Notes: generated from the letters alone by a model not told the origin. A DNA stretch of 64,000 nucleotides from Sporocytophaga sp. (GCA_024707265.1 JANQAB010000002.1:578188-642187); one strand, 5' to 3'; counted from the stretch's first letter, positions 1 to 9,486 are shown. Numbers and translations are program-made.

Positions 1-236
1 TTGAAATGTCCTGTATCATCAATGTAACAGCTTTCAGGAATAGAAAATTTTCCTCTGGCAGTGATCAGACTAGAGGTGGAATTAGGTTCCAGTTTTTCAA
101 GGAAATGTATAATCTCAGCTTCGTGCAGGTATTTAGCATGATTTCTGTATGGCTTTAATATAAGCTCAAGAAAATCCGGGGAAATTTCTATCGTAGGAGT
201 CCCGCTTTTATAGATATTGTTAATTGCAGTTGTCAT
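1..236 (-). CDS. FcoT-like fatty acyl thioesterase (partial, 3' end outside window)
   Basis: Only the first 78 residues are present; the gene runs off the left edge. It starts at ATG 236, 7 nt after the stop of the upstream oxygenase, so the two form one transcription unit. Residues near the edge read F-S-I-P-E-S-C-Y-I-D-D-T-G-H-F. This closely matches my memory of the mycobacterial long-chain thioesterase Rv0098/FcoT (FTIGESAYIRSTGHF), a hot-dog fold enzyme. In isonitrile lipopeptide clusters the homologue (ScoD/MmaD) acts on the beta-amino acyl intermediate that the neighbouring oxygenase turns into an isonitrile. The family match rests on one motif plus the neighbour, and the rest of the enzyme is not visible. 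Confidence 0.7.
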   Translation of the reverse strand, partial: MTTAINNIYKSGTPTIEISPDFLELILKPYRNHAKYLHEAEIIHFLEKLEPNSTSSLITARGKFSIPESCYIDDTGHF

Positions 237-243
237 AGTCGTA

Positions 244-1162
244 TCAGTTTTGTAATGCGTTAACATTTTCATGGAGTTGAGAGGCACATAAAGGAAATGC
301 ATCCTTCAAGGTAATTCTGTACATCATTGTTTCTTCTTCTTTCTTCACATCTTCGTGGATGTTTTCAGTGATGGCTTTTTTTCTACCTGAGCAATGAGCA
401 AGAAATCGATTATCCCAGATGATAAGGTCACCAAGTGACCAGGTAACTTCTTTGATAAATTGATCTGTTTCTGCAAAGTCAAAGATTTCAGTTAATATTC
501 TTTGAGAATCATCCAGAGTTTTATTTTTGATTCCTATTGTAAAGCCCCTTGTACCGTATACAATTTTTTCTTTCGTATATGGATGTTCAAGTATGGCAGG
601 GTGACTCACAGGAGGGGCATAAAAATCAATCATCTCAAGCATTTCAGAGATATCTATACCTGCATCTTCAGGACGGATTTTATATTTCCATCTTCCGCTA
701 TGGATAAATTCCTCTCCTTCTATTTCCTTGAGAAGGTTCTTTGGAAGCGCTTTGTATACAGCGTTCATGTCAATGAACTTAGTTGTTCTTTTTGCTGTAG
801 CAGGAAGTACTTTTGGAAGTAACATTGTAAGTACTTTCGGCTCCTTCTCAAATGAAGTATCAGAATGCCAGTATCCGCCTGTACGAGGCACACCTATTTG
901 TTTTCCATCTTTCTTTACGTTTGATGATACGAAGATCAACGGGAACTTCGGATGATGATAGTTTTCCTGAAGGTAAGGAATAGGAGTACCGAATCTGGTA
1001 GCAAAGTTACAATAAGCTTCATCGGATATATCCTGATTTTTCAGAATGATAATCCTGTTTTTGTATAACTCATTTTGAAGTGAACTGATTTCAGCATCTG
1101 AAATGTTCTTCACGTCAACGCCGTATATATTACAGCCGATAGCAATTTTTTTCTGTTTTCAT
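244..1162 (-). CDS. Isonitrile-forming Fe(II)/2-oxoglutarate oxygenase (ScoE/Rv0097-like, TauD fold), start frameshifted
   Basis: TauD/TfdA-superfamily protein. In the frame opened by GTG 1113 (289 residues) it has the iron triad H83-x-D85 and H240, and R266 for 2-oxoglutarate. The segment P-Y-L-Q-E-N-Y-H-H (46-54), the block around GVPRTGGYWHSD and the KIRP motif (145-148) line up with remembered Rv0097/ScoE sequence, which oxidatively decarboxylates an N-carboxymethyl beta-amino acid to an isonitrile. From memory, the ScoE substrate residues Tyr101, Lys193 and Arg310 appear conserved; Tyr97, Tyr135 and His299 appear replaced. The family's N-terminus continues upstream of GTG 1113, in frame back to a TGA. 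An ATG at 1162 would supply the natural start (M-K-T-E-K-I-A-I-G) if the A7 run at 1146-1152 were A6, giving 305 residues. Confidence 0.75.
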
Positions 1163-1744
1163 AAAGGTTTTTAAATAAGTATTTACTGGAATATTTTAAT
1201 AGATATAGTTCGCCTGACTTAGATTCATTTTAACTGAATAAGGATACTGCCAAAGCCAAAACGGTACTTGTTATTATGCCTTAAAAAGGCATAACAGATT
1301 GGTGAAATAAGAAATTACGCGCGCTTGTATTCCTAGGTATATATGAGTTACAGAAGGACCTTGTTCATAAACATAGCTAGTGTTTGTGACCATAACCCGG
1401 ATCAAAAGTATAGAATAAAAATACATCTAAAAATTTTTGATATACTTTTTTTTGCTATTGTAATTAAAAATGCAGTAAAGTGGTAGATATTTTTAAATGG
1501 TTGTGTTTAAGGAAATTAAAATACATCGTTAATGGTTGCTTTTTCGGCGATATAGTGATTGATGTTATGGGTAACTGGGATTTTATGAAGTAAATGTTGA
1601 ATTAATAGGTGAATGTGTTTGCCCAACACATTATAAAGAAAATGAAAGTAGAGAAGATTAGCCAGGTAAGAACAGATGTTAGTTGATTATATATCTACCT
1701 TTTAAAGAAATCAGAATTATATTCTTCAATAAAGATGGAACATA
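1163..1744. other. Intergenic region with a 9-bp palindrome
   Basis: No convincing coding sequence on either strand. The DNA is AT-rich. The one clear structure is a perfect inverted repeat at 1274-1282/1286-1294 (TTATGCCTT, 3-nt loop, AAGGCATAA). It lies about 110-130 nt upstream of the oxygenase ATG, so it could be an operator for that cluster. No TAnnTTTG promoter box was found for the minus strand. Confidence 0.4.
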
Positions 1745-1748
1745 AAAA

Positions 1749-1785
1749 AGCCCTTTGATTCGATAGGATCAAAGGACTTTTTTTT
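1749..1785 (-). terminator. Rho-independent terminator after the metal efflux operon
   Basis: An 8-bp stem CCTTTGAT/ATCAAAGG with an 8-nt loop lies 16-50 nt past the stop of the adaptor gene. On the minus strand it is followed by a run of six T. The plus-strand side also has a T-run, so it may work in both directions. Confidence 0.75.
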
Positions 1786-1801
1786 TATTGATAAGATTTA
1801 A

Positions 1802-2992
1802 TTATTCTGCAAATACACCACCAGTCTTTTTCTTTCTTTCCATTTCTATCGCCATCACATTATTAGCAGCTACGAATATTTCGTTTTCTACAGGATTGGG
1901 GAAAATAATTTCGGTAAATTTTTCGTTTTTATCCCCAAGATCCACTTTATGTTTACTGAGTTTAATCTTGCCATCTTTAACTTTCTTATCTGTTAAGAAA
2001 ATATAATAATGATCATCTTCCTGTAATAAACTGGAGCGAGGTACTGTAGGAGCGGGAGTATTATTACTCTTATTCTCTAGTGTCGCCATTATGTTCATAT
2101 CAGGAAGGATAATGCTTTTGCCCGGAGTAGAGAATTTGACAAATACATTAATGGCTTTAGTGTTTTCATCAATTACCTTAGCAATATTGAATACGGTTCC
2201 CTGTACATCTCCAAAAGAATGATTAATAAAATCAAGGGTTACAGATTGGCCAAATTTAATTAGGTCAATATCTTTTTCATAAACATAAATTTCAGCAAGA
2301 AGCTGACTCACATCTATCAATTCAGCAAGGATGGTTTCTGCAGATGCGATCATTCCAACGCTGACAGGCAGCGCATGTATGTATCCGGAGATAGGAGCTT
2401 TAATGGATAATTTTGTTCTTATTGCATCAGATCCATTTCCGTCCATATCAATGCCAAGTAATGCAAGTTTTGCTTTCAGTGAGGCCTGTCTGTTTAAGGA
2501 AGCCCTGTGCTTGGTTTGAACGGTTTGAAGATCGACAAGTGCACCGACATTATTTTTTCTGAGTTCTTCCTGTCTTTTTAGTTCAATGGTTAAAAAGTCA
2601 GTTTCATTTTTGGCTGCGAAATATTCTTCCTGAAGTTCTACCAGTCTCATGCTGCTTAGTTCGATGAGAGGTTTGCCTTTTTCAACATAATCACCTTCAT
2701 GGACAAATACTTTTTCTATTTTCCCCTGCACATTGGAGCTTACCTCTGCACGATAGTTTGGTAAGGCTACAATCTTTCCGTTAAAATGAATATATGATTC
2801 CAGTGCTTTCTTCTCGGGCGACACAAGGGTAATATCCAACCTTCTCATTTGGTCTTCAGTAAGCTCGAGTGAATTCTCATCAACCACCGGCGCTGATGCA
2901 CTTTTGGTATCTTTATGGCAAGCTTGAAATACTACGATTAGCATGCAGCATAGGTAGCTTGATATTAATTTATGCAGAATTGAATTTATCAT
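1802..2992 (-). CDS. RND efflux periplasmic adaptor subunit (CzcB/CusB-like membrane fusion lipoprotein)
   Basis: 396 residues. The N-terminus is a lipoprotein signal (hydrophobic stretch, then F-Q-A-C with lipid Cys at residue 25), so it is probably anchored in a membrane facing the periplasm. The body follows the membrane-fusion pattern: a biotinyl-lipoyl half motif (VQGKIEKVFVHEGDYVEKG), an alpha-helical hairpin of about 60 residues, the second lipoyl half (IKAPISGYIHALPVSVG) and beta-barrel domains. It bridges the inner-membrane pump and the outer-membrane channel. It is the last gene of the operon, 21 nt after the pump. No His/Met-rich metal-binding extension is visible. Metal specificity cannot be read from this subunit. 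Confidence 0.88.
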   Translation of the reverse strand: MINSILHKLISSYLCCMLIVVFQACHKDTKSASAPVVDENSLELTEDQMRRLDITLVSPEKKALESYIHFNGKIVALPNYRAEVSSNVQGKIEKVFVHEGDYVEKGKPLIELSSMRLVELQEEYFAAKNETDFLTIELKRQEELRKNNVGALVDLQTVQTKHRASLNRQASLKAKLALLGIDMDGNGSDAIRTKLSIKAPISGYIHALPVSVGMIASAETILAELIDVSQLLAEIYVYEKDIDLIKFGQSVTLDFINHSFGDVQGTVFNIAKVIDENTKAINVFVKFSTPGKSIILPDMNIMATLENKSNNTPAPTVPRSSLLQEDDHYYIFLTDKKVKDGKIKLSKHKVDLGDKNEKFTEIIFPNPVENEIFVAANNVMAIEMERKKKTGGVFAE

Positions 2993-3013
2993 GATAAATA
3001 TAGTTAGAGTATA

Positions 3014-6000
3014 TTAATTGTTTTCGGGCAGATATTTTTTATACCAGCTTTCTGATTGATCTTTCTTAAATATTGTATAAAATACGGGTAATACAATTAG
3101 AGTGAGGAAAGTTGCTGTAAACAATCCACCGATTACCACAGTGGCAAGGGGCTTTTGAACCTCAGCACCCGCACTGGAAGATATAGCCATTGGAAGAAAA
3201 CCCAAAGCGGCCACAAAACTTGTCATTAATACAGGTCTTAATCTGTCTTTAAGTCCGATCAGTACACGTTCCTTTGGGTCCGTTATTCCCTCAAGAAGTA
3301 AGTCATTGAACTTACTTACAAGTAAGATTCCATTTAATACTGCAACTCCGAAAAGTGCAATAAATCCTACTCCTGCAGATATACTGAAGTTCATATCCCT
3401 TATTAATAAAGAAAATACACCGCCTACTGCTGAAAGGGGAACAACTGAAAATATCAGGAAGCTGTCACGGAATGTATTGAATGAAATAAATAGTAATATA
3501 AATATGATCAGTAGTGCTATTGGAACTACTAATAATAATCTGTTTTTAGCTCGTTCAAAATTTTCGAATTCACCACCATATTCCACTGTATACCCTTGAG
3601 GAATGAATATTTCATTATTGATTCTGGTGCGTACGTCTGTTACCACCGAAGCAAGGTCTCTACCTCTAACATTAAATCCTATGTTGGATTTTCTTTGAAG
3701 ATTTTCATGTCCTATTTCAGAAGGGCCTACATCTTCGCTGATTTCTGCAAGGTGCTGCAATGGAAGTGGATTACCGTCTTTATCACTGATGAGAAGATTA
3801 TGGATGTTTTCAGTTTTGCTTCGTTCATCACTGGATAGTCTGACACTTAAGTCAAAACGTTTGTTGTTTTCATAAATGATACCCGCGATACCTCCGGCAA
3901 ATGCTGTCTGAATTGCTCTGTTGATTTGTGAAACCGTAACACCATAATAGGCCATATGATCTCTGTTATATTTGATGTTAATCTGAGGAAGTCCGTATAT
4001 TTTGTTTTCCTGCACATCAGTAGCCCCTTCAACTTCTTTTATGATGCTGATGATCTGATTGCTCTTATTCACCAGGGTATCAAGGTCAGGACCGAATACT
4101 TTTACAACAACATCTGTTCTTGCTCCACTCATCAATTCATTTACTCTGTTTTCTATTGGCTGCTGAATTGAAACTACAATTCCCGGAAACTTTTGCATTA
4201 CATCAGATACCAGATCAGCCAGATCTTCCTGCGTTTTCGCTTTTTTCCAGAATTCCTTATCTTTCAGTACCACTACGATTTCCTGAGCTTCCAGTGGCAT
4301 TGGATCTACTGGAACTTCAGAAGTTCCGATTTTAGAAACAATGCGTTCAATCTCTTCGGGAAATTCTCTCATGAGTTCTGCCTGGATCTTGTCACTCAAT
4401 TTTAAAGATTCAGAAAGTGAAGTTCCTACCGGAAGATTTACTTCTATAACAAGATCTCCTTCCTGAAGTTTTGGAATAAATTCTCCTCCGATGATAGCAA
4501 AACCGAATATCCCGGCGCCTAGTACAGCAAGAGCAAATCCGACAATTGCGGCTTTCTTTTCCATACCCCATACAAGGATTTTTCGAAGGAAGTTGTATAT
4601 CGCATCAATGAGCTTTTGAGAAATTCCATGATCTTCGTGGGAAGAGGGTTTTATGATCAAAGCCGACATCATAGGTACATAAGTGATTGATAAAATCAAC
4701 GCTCCGATGATTGCAAAGCTTACGGTTTTAGCCATAGGTGTAAACATCTTACCTTCTATACCAGTAAGCGTGAGTATAGGAAAATATACAATAAGAATAA
4801 TCAGACCTCCGAATACTACGGATTTTTTTACATCTGTTGCAGCGTTGATAACAATTTCCTGTCGTTCTGCATAGCGCATTTTCTGAGTTTGCCTTCCTGC
4901 CATTTTTAAAGAAAGGTGCAAAACTGCAGCTTCAACAACGATAATGGCGGGATCTACAAGTAATCCGAAGTCTATAGCGCCAAGACTCATCAGGTTTCCT
5001 ACTACACCAAATTCTTTCATTAGTCCGAAGGCGAAAAGCATGGATAGCGGAATGACAGAAGCAGCAAGCAAACTGGCTCTCCAGTTGCCCAGGAAGAAAA
5101 AGAATTACCAGTACTACAATTATAGCGCCTTCGATAAGATTCGTATAAACAGTTTTTATCGCTTTGGAAACAAGCTTCTCTCTATCTATGAAGGGTTCAA
5201 TGATCAAACCTTCTGGAAGCGAGGCTTCGATTTGTTTCATTCTGCTTTTTATTCTGGCGATTACCTCACTTCCGTTTTCACCTTTCATCATCATGATAAT
5301 ACCTCCGACTACCTCTCCATTCCCATTCATGGTCATAGCTCCATATCGAATGCTATTGCCATAATCAACTTCAGCAACATCTCTTATTAATACAGGAGCT
5401 CCCACGTTGTTTTTAACAACTGATTTTCCAATTTCTTCAAGAGTTGTTGCCAGTCCGATTCCTCTTATGGTAAAAGCTTTATTGTTCTTCTCTATATAAG
5501 CTCCTCCTGTATTGCTGTTTCCCCTGCTAAGAGCGTCAAAAAGTTCATCAATTGAAACTCCCAGCGCTTTCATTCTGTCTGGTTTTATCTTAGCCTGATA
5601 TTCTTTTTTTGTATCCTCCGAAACCACTCACTTCTGCAATTCCAGGAATTCCTAGCAACTGCTTTCTTATATTCCAATCTTGCAAGGTTCTGATCTCCAT
5701 TAAAGAGAAGCTTTTATCCTTTGGATTTTCAGGTCTTACTACATATTGATATACCTCTCCAAGACCTGTCGAAACGGGTCCCATATATGGTTTTCCAAGT
5801 TCTTCCGGAATCTCAGCCTGCACAGCCTGAATCCTTTCGAATACCTGTTGTCTTGCCCAGTATACATCTGTATTGTCTGTGAAAACAAGTTTTACGACGC
5901 TTAGTCCAAACTTAGAAGTTGATCTCATTTCAATAAGTCCGGGAATATTGGACATAGCCATCTCGATCGGAGCAGTGATGAATTTCTCAATCTCAAGAGA

Positions 6001-6171
6001 GGCAAGGCTGGGGCTATTGGTAATAACATCTACCTGGTTGCTCGTTACATCAGGTACTGCATCCACAGGGAGTTCAGATAAAGAGTAACTTCCCCATAAA
6101 ATCAGTATCAATGTTAAAACCAGAACAACAATGTAATTGCGTACGCTGAAGCTTATAATCTTTTCAATCAT
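3014..6171 (-). CDS. czcA: Heavy-metal RND efflux pump CzcA/CusA family, interrupted by two frameshifts
   Basis: Three consecutive reading frames (6171-5590, 5627-4932, 5071-3014) together make one RND pump of about 1051 residues, the normal family length. The first piece begins with the usual cytosolic Met and TM1 and has the porter-domain text LPVDAVPDVTSNQVDV. The break at 5604-5610 is an A7 run on the coding strand; with A6 the frame continues as GGYKKEYQAKIKP. The second break is at 5097-5101, where removal of one base gives VILF-(L/F)-LGNWRASLLAAS. The TM4 motif D-F-G-L-L-V-D-P-A-I-I-V-V-E keeps the two Asp and the Glu typical of divalent-cation (Zn/Co/Cd/Ni) pumps rather than the Cu/Ag subgroup. 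The pump lies between the TolC-like and adaptor genes, 4 nt from the former. As printed it could not make one protein; read-through of both sites or sequence error is required. Confidence 0.88.
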
Positions 6172-6175
6172 GATT

Positions 6176-7375
6176 TTATATGTCTCCTAAAATATATTTA
6201 AGGTGAGTGATGGACTGGTTGTAATTTTTCAGCGCTTCAAGGTAATTGAGCTCTATTGAAAATGCCTGTTCGATATTTAATAAGTATATATAGTATGTTA
6301 TACTTCCAAGTCTATAGCTTTCGGACGCTGATTTCAATGTTTGCGCAGCTTCCAGAAGGCCTGCAGATTCATAGTAGTTTAACTCCTGGGTAAACTGTCT
6401 GTACCTGCTTACAGCCTGGATATATTCTCCATTGAGTTTATATTTACCAAGGATTAACTGATTCTCTGCTATTTCAATGCCTTTGTTAGCTGCTTTTATT
6501 CTGGAATGATATCCCCAGTAAAATATAGGTAAGGTAACCCCAAATCTTAATCTGTATTTAAACGAAGTGTGTTCATTTCCCTGATTTAAATAACCTACAA
6601 GCAATCCTGGCATTCTTCTCGCTCTTTCAAGTTTTAATTGCCTTTTGCTCAGGTCCTGTTGTCTTTGATAATAGTGATACACAGGGTTGTTGGTTACGTT
6701 TTCCGTGGAAGAGGTGTTAATAATAAGAGGGGGGAATTTTTCTATAGTTCTATCCGGAACAACAGAACTATCTTCCGGGGTACCAATGGCAAGTAAAAAT
6801 TGTTTTCTTGAATTTCTGAACTCCGCAGAGGCTTGCAATAGCTGTAATTCAATCCCTTTATACTTTGCTTCTCCGCTTATTTTCTCGAGTATACTAATCT
6901 GACCTACATTATATCTTACCTCATTGATCTTCAATAGTCCCCGCAAAATGGAATCTTGATTCTTAAGTATTTGAAAACGTTCTCTCCAGTATTGATAACT
7001 AATATAAGTGTTTCGGACATTATATTTTATTAGGTTAGTATTAACAGCCCTGTCCGCTTTCATCAGGTTAATATTAGCCTGCTGAGTTTTATATTGCTGC
7101 ATATACACAGTAGGAAAGTCAACAGACTGAAGTATGCCTGGCCTTAGCTCATCCCCCTGGGGAGCCTCAAATAGCAATTCTGTATTGTAAAATTGAAGAG
7201 TGCTTCCTTTTAAAAGTTGTTGTTGTTCAACCTGAAGATTAGAGACTTTTATTTGTGGGTGATTAATTAAAGCTATCTGGACTGCAGAATCCGGAGATAT
7301 ACTTTTTTGGCTATAGCCCACCCTGTAAAGCAGGAATAACCCTCCGAAAAGGAGTAATTTTACTTGTAAACTCAT
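6176..7375 (-). CDS. TolC-family outer membrane efflux channel (CzcC-like)
   Basis: 399 residues with a cleavable signal peptide (about residues 1-22, ending Y-S-Q). The rest shows the TolC-type pattern of long amphipathic helices: an N-terminal half (ISPDSAVQIALINHPQIKVS) and a second structural repeat near residue 230. It is the first gene of a tripartite metal efflux operon; the pump starts 4 nt after its stop. It would form the outer-membrane exit duct for the RND pump. The length fits CzcC/CusC proteins. The gene is intact, unlike its neighbour. Confidence 0.85.
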   Translation of the reverse strand: MSLQVKLLLFGGLFLLYRVGYSQKSISPDSAVQIALINHPQIKVSNLQVEQQQLLKGSTLQFYNTELLFEAPQGDELRPGILQSVDFPTVYMQQYKTQQANINLMKADRAVNTNLIKYNVRNTYISYQYWRERFQILKNQDSILRGLLKINEVRYNVGQISILEKISGEAKYKGIELQLLQASAEFRNSRKQFLLAIGTPEDSSVVPDRTIEKFPPLIINTSSTENVTNNPVYHYYQRQQDLSKRQLKLERARRMPGLLVGYLNQGNEHTSFKYRLRFGVTLPIFYWGYHSRIKAANKGIEIAENQLILGKYKLNGEYIQAVSRYRQFTQELNYYESAGLLEAAQTLKSASESYRLGSITYYIYLLNIEQAFSIELNYLEALKNYNQSITHLKYILGDI

Positions 7376-7432
7376 TGTTAAAAATTATAATTAGATCTTA
7401 GAATTGTTCAATAGTTATCGAATTCTCCTCTA

Positions 7433-7567
7433 TTAGAATAAGACAATTTTGTTTTTGTCTCCTGAGGTAACGTTAGGAGCTGAATAAATATATTTCAATG
7501 TTTTGTAATTGTCAAGTGAGGTTGGGGAGGATCTTGAACTTGGAAATGTAATAAATTTGGTTTTCAT
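7433..7567 (-). CDS. Possible 44-residue leader protein upstream of the efflux operon
   Basis: A short reading frame starting ATG 7567 (begins M-K-T-K-F-I-T-F-P-S-S-R) and ending 57 nt before the TolC-like start. It is basic and Ser/Thr-rich, with no membrane segment or Cys/His metal site. I do not recognise it. It could be a leader peptide of the metal-efflux transcript or chance; no strong ribosome binding site precedes it. Confidence 0.25.
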   Translation of the reverse strand: MKTKFITFPSSRSSPTSLDNYKTLKYIYSAPNVTSGDKNKIVLF

Positions 7568-7907
7568 TGTTATTGTTTTGTCTTGGAAAAAAGACAATTG
7601 TATTGATTTTAAATGTTTTATCTGACTGCAAAGAAATTAAAATGCAGTTAAAAGAGCATTAAAATGTCATTAAAAAATATTAATCTTTTTCTTCGTAAAT
7701 ATCCTTCCTGGAATAAAAGAGAGAGTGAATGGAGATTTTAAAAGTGGTTCAATCTTTGAGTGACAGTTGTTTGAAACAATTAAATAGATCAGTAGATGCA
7801 AGTAATTATTGATTGTCAGGATTTTCCACATCGGGGAATGTTGCTACTAAAATTTTAAGCTTTTAAAATCACTTTAATTTTTTAATTACCTTAAACATTG
7901 AATTATT
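7568..7907. other. Divergent intergenic region with repeated AGACAA/TTGTCT motifs
   Basis: Separates the metal-efflux operon (minus) from yiaA (plus). It carries an inverted repeat TTGTCTT (7578-7584)/AAGACAA (7591-7597). A second arrangement AGACAA...TTGTCT lies at 7441-7460, inside the possible leader frame. The shared hexamer in both could be binding sites for a metal-responsive regulator, but no regulator gene is adjacent. No gene is seen in this stretch. Confidence 0.3.
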
Positions 7908-8306
7908 ATGAATCAAAAACCTTCAAATGCATTTATCGCCGCTTCCTGGATAGCTTTAGGCGCTGGAATGTTTGGCTATTTAATTGGGCTGTGGAGAGCT
8001 GAAATGCTACTTAATGAAAAGGGATATTATTTTACAGTACTAATGTTTGGTTTGTTTTCAGTGATATCAGTGCAGAAAAGTGTGAGAGACAAACTGGAAG
8101 GTGTTCCAGTAACGGATCTGTATTATGGATTAAGTTGGTTTGCAACGCTCTTGTCTATAGTGTTGCTGGCTGTAGGACTTTGGAATGCTGAGCTGATGCC
8201 TAGCGAAAAAGGCTTTTATGCTTTCGCATTTCTTCTAGCTATCTTCGGCGCAATAACAGTACAAAAAAACACCAGGGATGTTCAGGCATCCAATAAGGCC
8301 GCGTAA
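7908..8306 (+). CDS. yiaA: YiaA/YiaB-type inner membrane protein
   Basis: 132 residues made of two copies of a two-helix unit. Each copy has a hydrophobic helix, a W-R/N-A-E motif (GLWRAEMLLNEKGYY and GLWNAELMPSEKGFY), a second helix and a V-Q-K-(S/N)-x-R-D ending. This internal duplication with G-L-W and S/N-E-K-G-F/Y-Y is the signature of the YiaA/YiaB family of four-helix inner membrane proteins, whose function is unknown. It is a single-gene unit followed by a strong terminator. Confidence 0.85.
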   Translation: MNQKPSNAFIAASWIALGAGMFGYLIGLWRAEMLLNEKGYYFTVLMFGLFSVISVQKSVRDKLEGVPVTDLYYGLSWFATLLSIVLLAVGLWNAELMPSEKGFYAFAFLLAIFGAITVQKNTRDVQASNKAA

Positions 8307-8337
8307 AAACAGAATTGTATATAATATTAATCAGAAT

Positions 8338-8378
8338 AGCCAGTCAATGCGAGAAGTCTTTCGATTGACTGGCTTTTT
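8338..8378 (+). terminator. Rho-independent terminator after yiaA
   Basis: An 11-bp perfect stem (AGCCAGTCAAT/ATTGACTGGCT) with a 15-nt loop, followed by TTTTT. It sits 32 nt past the yiaA stop and isolates that gene from the dioxygenase operon. Confidence 0.85.
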
Positions 8379-8459
8379 AATTAGAGTATTTTCAATCCAT
8401 TGATCTGTATCAATATCCTTTCTTAATCTGGATCAAGGAAGAAAAGGAATGTGGTGTTT

Positions 8460-8467
8460 TATCTTTG
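8460..8467 (+). promoter_or_regulatory. Candidate -7 box (TATCTTTG) of the dioxygenase-esterase operon
   Basis: Matches the Bacteroidota -7 consensus TAnnTTTG, 84 nt upstream of ATG 8551. No clear TTG -33 partner is visible. Its position inside the longer reading frame that opens at 8449 argues that translation really starts at 8551. Confidence 0.4.
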
Positions 8468-8550
8468 TGTTATTAGTTCAAAGCAGGGTAAGGTTTCTGC
8501 TATTGAGAACAATTGAAGAAAGTTATACTTATACTAATGACACTAAAGTT

Positions 8551-9486
8551 ATGAAAGACGCTATATTAGGTTTACATCATATAACTGCAATTGCAGGTTC
8601 TGCACAAATCAATCTTGACTTTTACACAAAAGTATTAGGTCTTAAGCTTATTAAAAAGACTGTGAACTTTGACGATCCGGGCACTTACCATTTTTATTTT
8701 GGAGATCAAATTGGTACCCCGGGTTCTATTCTGACTTTCTTTCCCTGGGAAGGCATTACTCCAGGAAGAAGAGGTACAGGGATGGCTACAGAAATAGGTT
8801 ATGCTGTTCCAAAAGGAAGTCTGGATTTCTGGGTTAGTAGGTTTGATAAATATAATGTTACTTATAATAAACCATCTGAAAGATTCGGGGAAAAGTATCT
8901 GACTTTTCTCGATTCGGATGGATTAAAGCTTGAATTGTATGAAGCAACAGATAGCCGTACTCCATACGTATCAAGTGATATAGAGGATAATGTAGCAACT
9001 AGAGGGTTTCATAATATTACGCTAACCCTGAGCTCAATTAAAGATACCGCTGCTGTATTAACTGATATTTTTGGTTTCAGATTGGATGCTGAAAATGTAA
9101 ATCGTTTCAGATTTAAGACAGATGCTGTAGAAAATGCTAATATAGTAGATCTTGTGGAGGCCAAAGGAGAAGGTCGTGGTCATGTCGCCGGAGGTACTGT
9201 TCACCATGTTGCCTTTAGGGTAAAAGATGAGGAAACGTTGATGAAATACAGGGATATCGTAGTAGGTAAAGGTTTTAATATTACTCCTAAGATTGACAGG
9301 AATTACTTCTATTCACTGTATTTCAGAGAGCCAGGCGGGGTGTTATTTGAATTAGCAACGGATAATCCTGGCTTTGCAGTGGATGAAGATGTGAATGAAT
9401 TAGGAAAAAACTTAAAACTTCCAGCTCAATATGAATCAAAAAGAAGTCAGATAGAAAAAGTTTTGCCTAAACTTGTGGAAGCTTAA
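8551..9486 (+). CDS. Ring-cleaving dioxygenase / VOC family protein (MhqO-like)
   Basis: 311 residues from ATG 8551. The frame is open back to 8449, but the family N-terminus (I-L-G-L-H-H-I-T-A-I) begins just after Met 8551 and a promoter-like box lies upstream of it. Two tandem vicinal-oxygen-chelate domains are seen: the first starts GLHHITAIAG, the second RGFHNITLTLSS. Metal ligands likely include H9, a His in VHHVAFRV and a Glu in the terminal GVLFELAT. These enzymes are Fe(II)/Mn(II) extradiol dioxygenases that open hydroquinone/catechol rings. The next gene is an MhqD-like esterase 11 nt away, the pairing seen in the Bacillus mhqNOD quinone-resistance operon, so quinone or electrophile detoxification is likely. 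The exact substrate is unknown. Confidence 0.82.
   Translation: MKDAILGLHHITAIAGSAQINLDFYTKVLGLKLIKKTVNFDDPGTYHFYFGDQIGTPGSILTFFPWEGITPGRRGTGMATEIGYAVPKGSLDFWVSRFDKYNVTYNKPSERFGEKYLTFLDSDGLKLELYEATDSRTPYVSSDIEDNVATRGFHNITLTLSSIKDTAAVLTDIFGFRLDAENVNRFRFKTDAVENANIVDLVEAKGEGRGHVAGGTVHHVAFRVKDEETLMKYRDIVVGKGFNITPKIDRNYFYSLYFREPGGVLFELATDNPGFAVDEDVNELGKNLKLPAQYESKRSQIEKVLPKLVEA

Noticed and set aside
502..955. Plus-strand frames opposite the oxygenase gene
   Set aside because: Shadow frames; the minus strand carries catalytic motifs.
8449..8550. N-terminal extension of the ring-cleaving dioxygenase
   Set aside because: Hydrophobic and unlike the family; a promoter-like TATCTTTG lies inside it, and the family start is at 8551.
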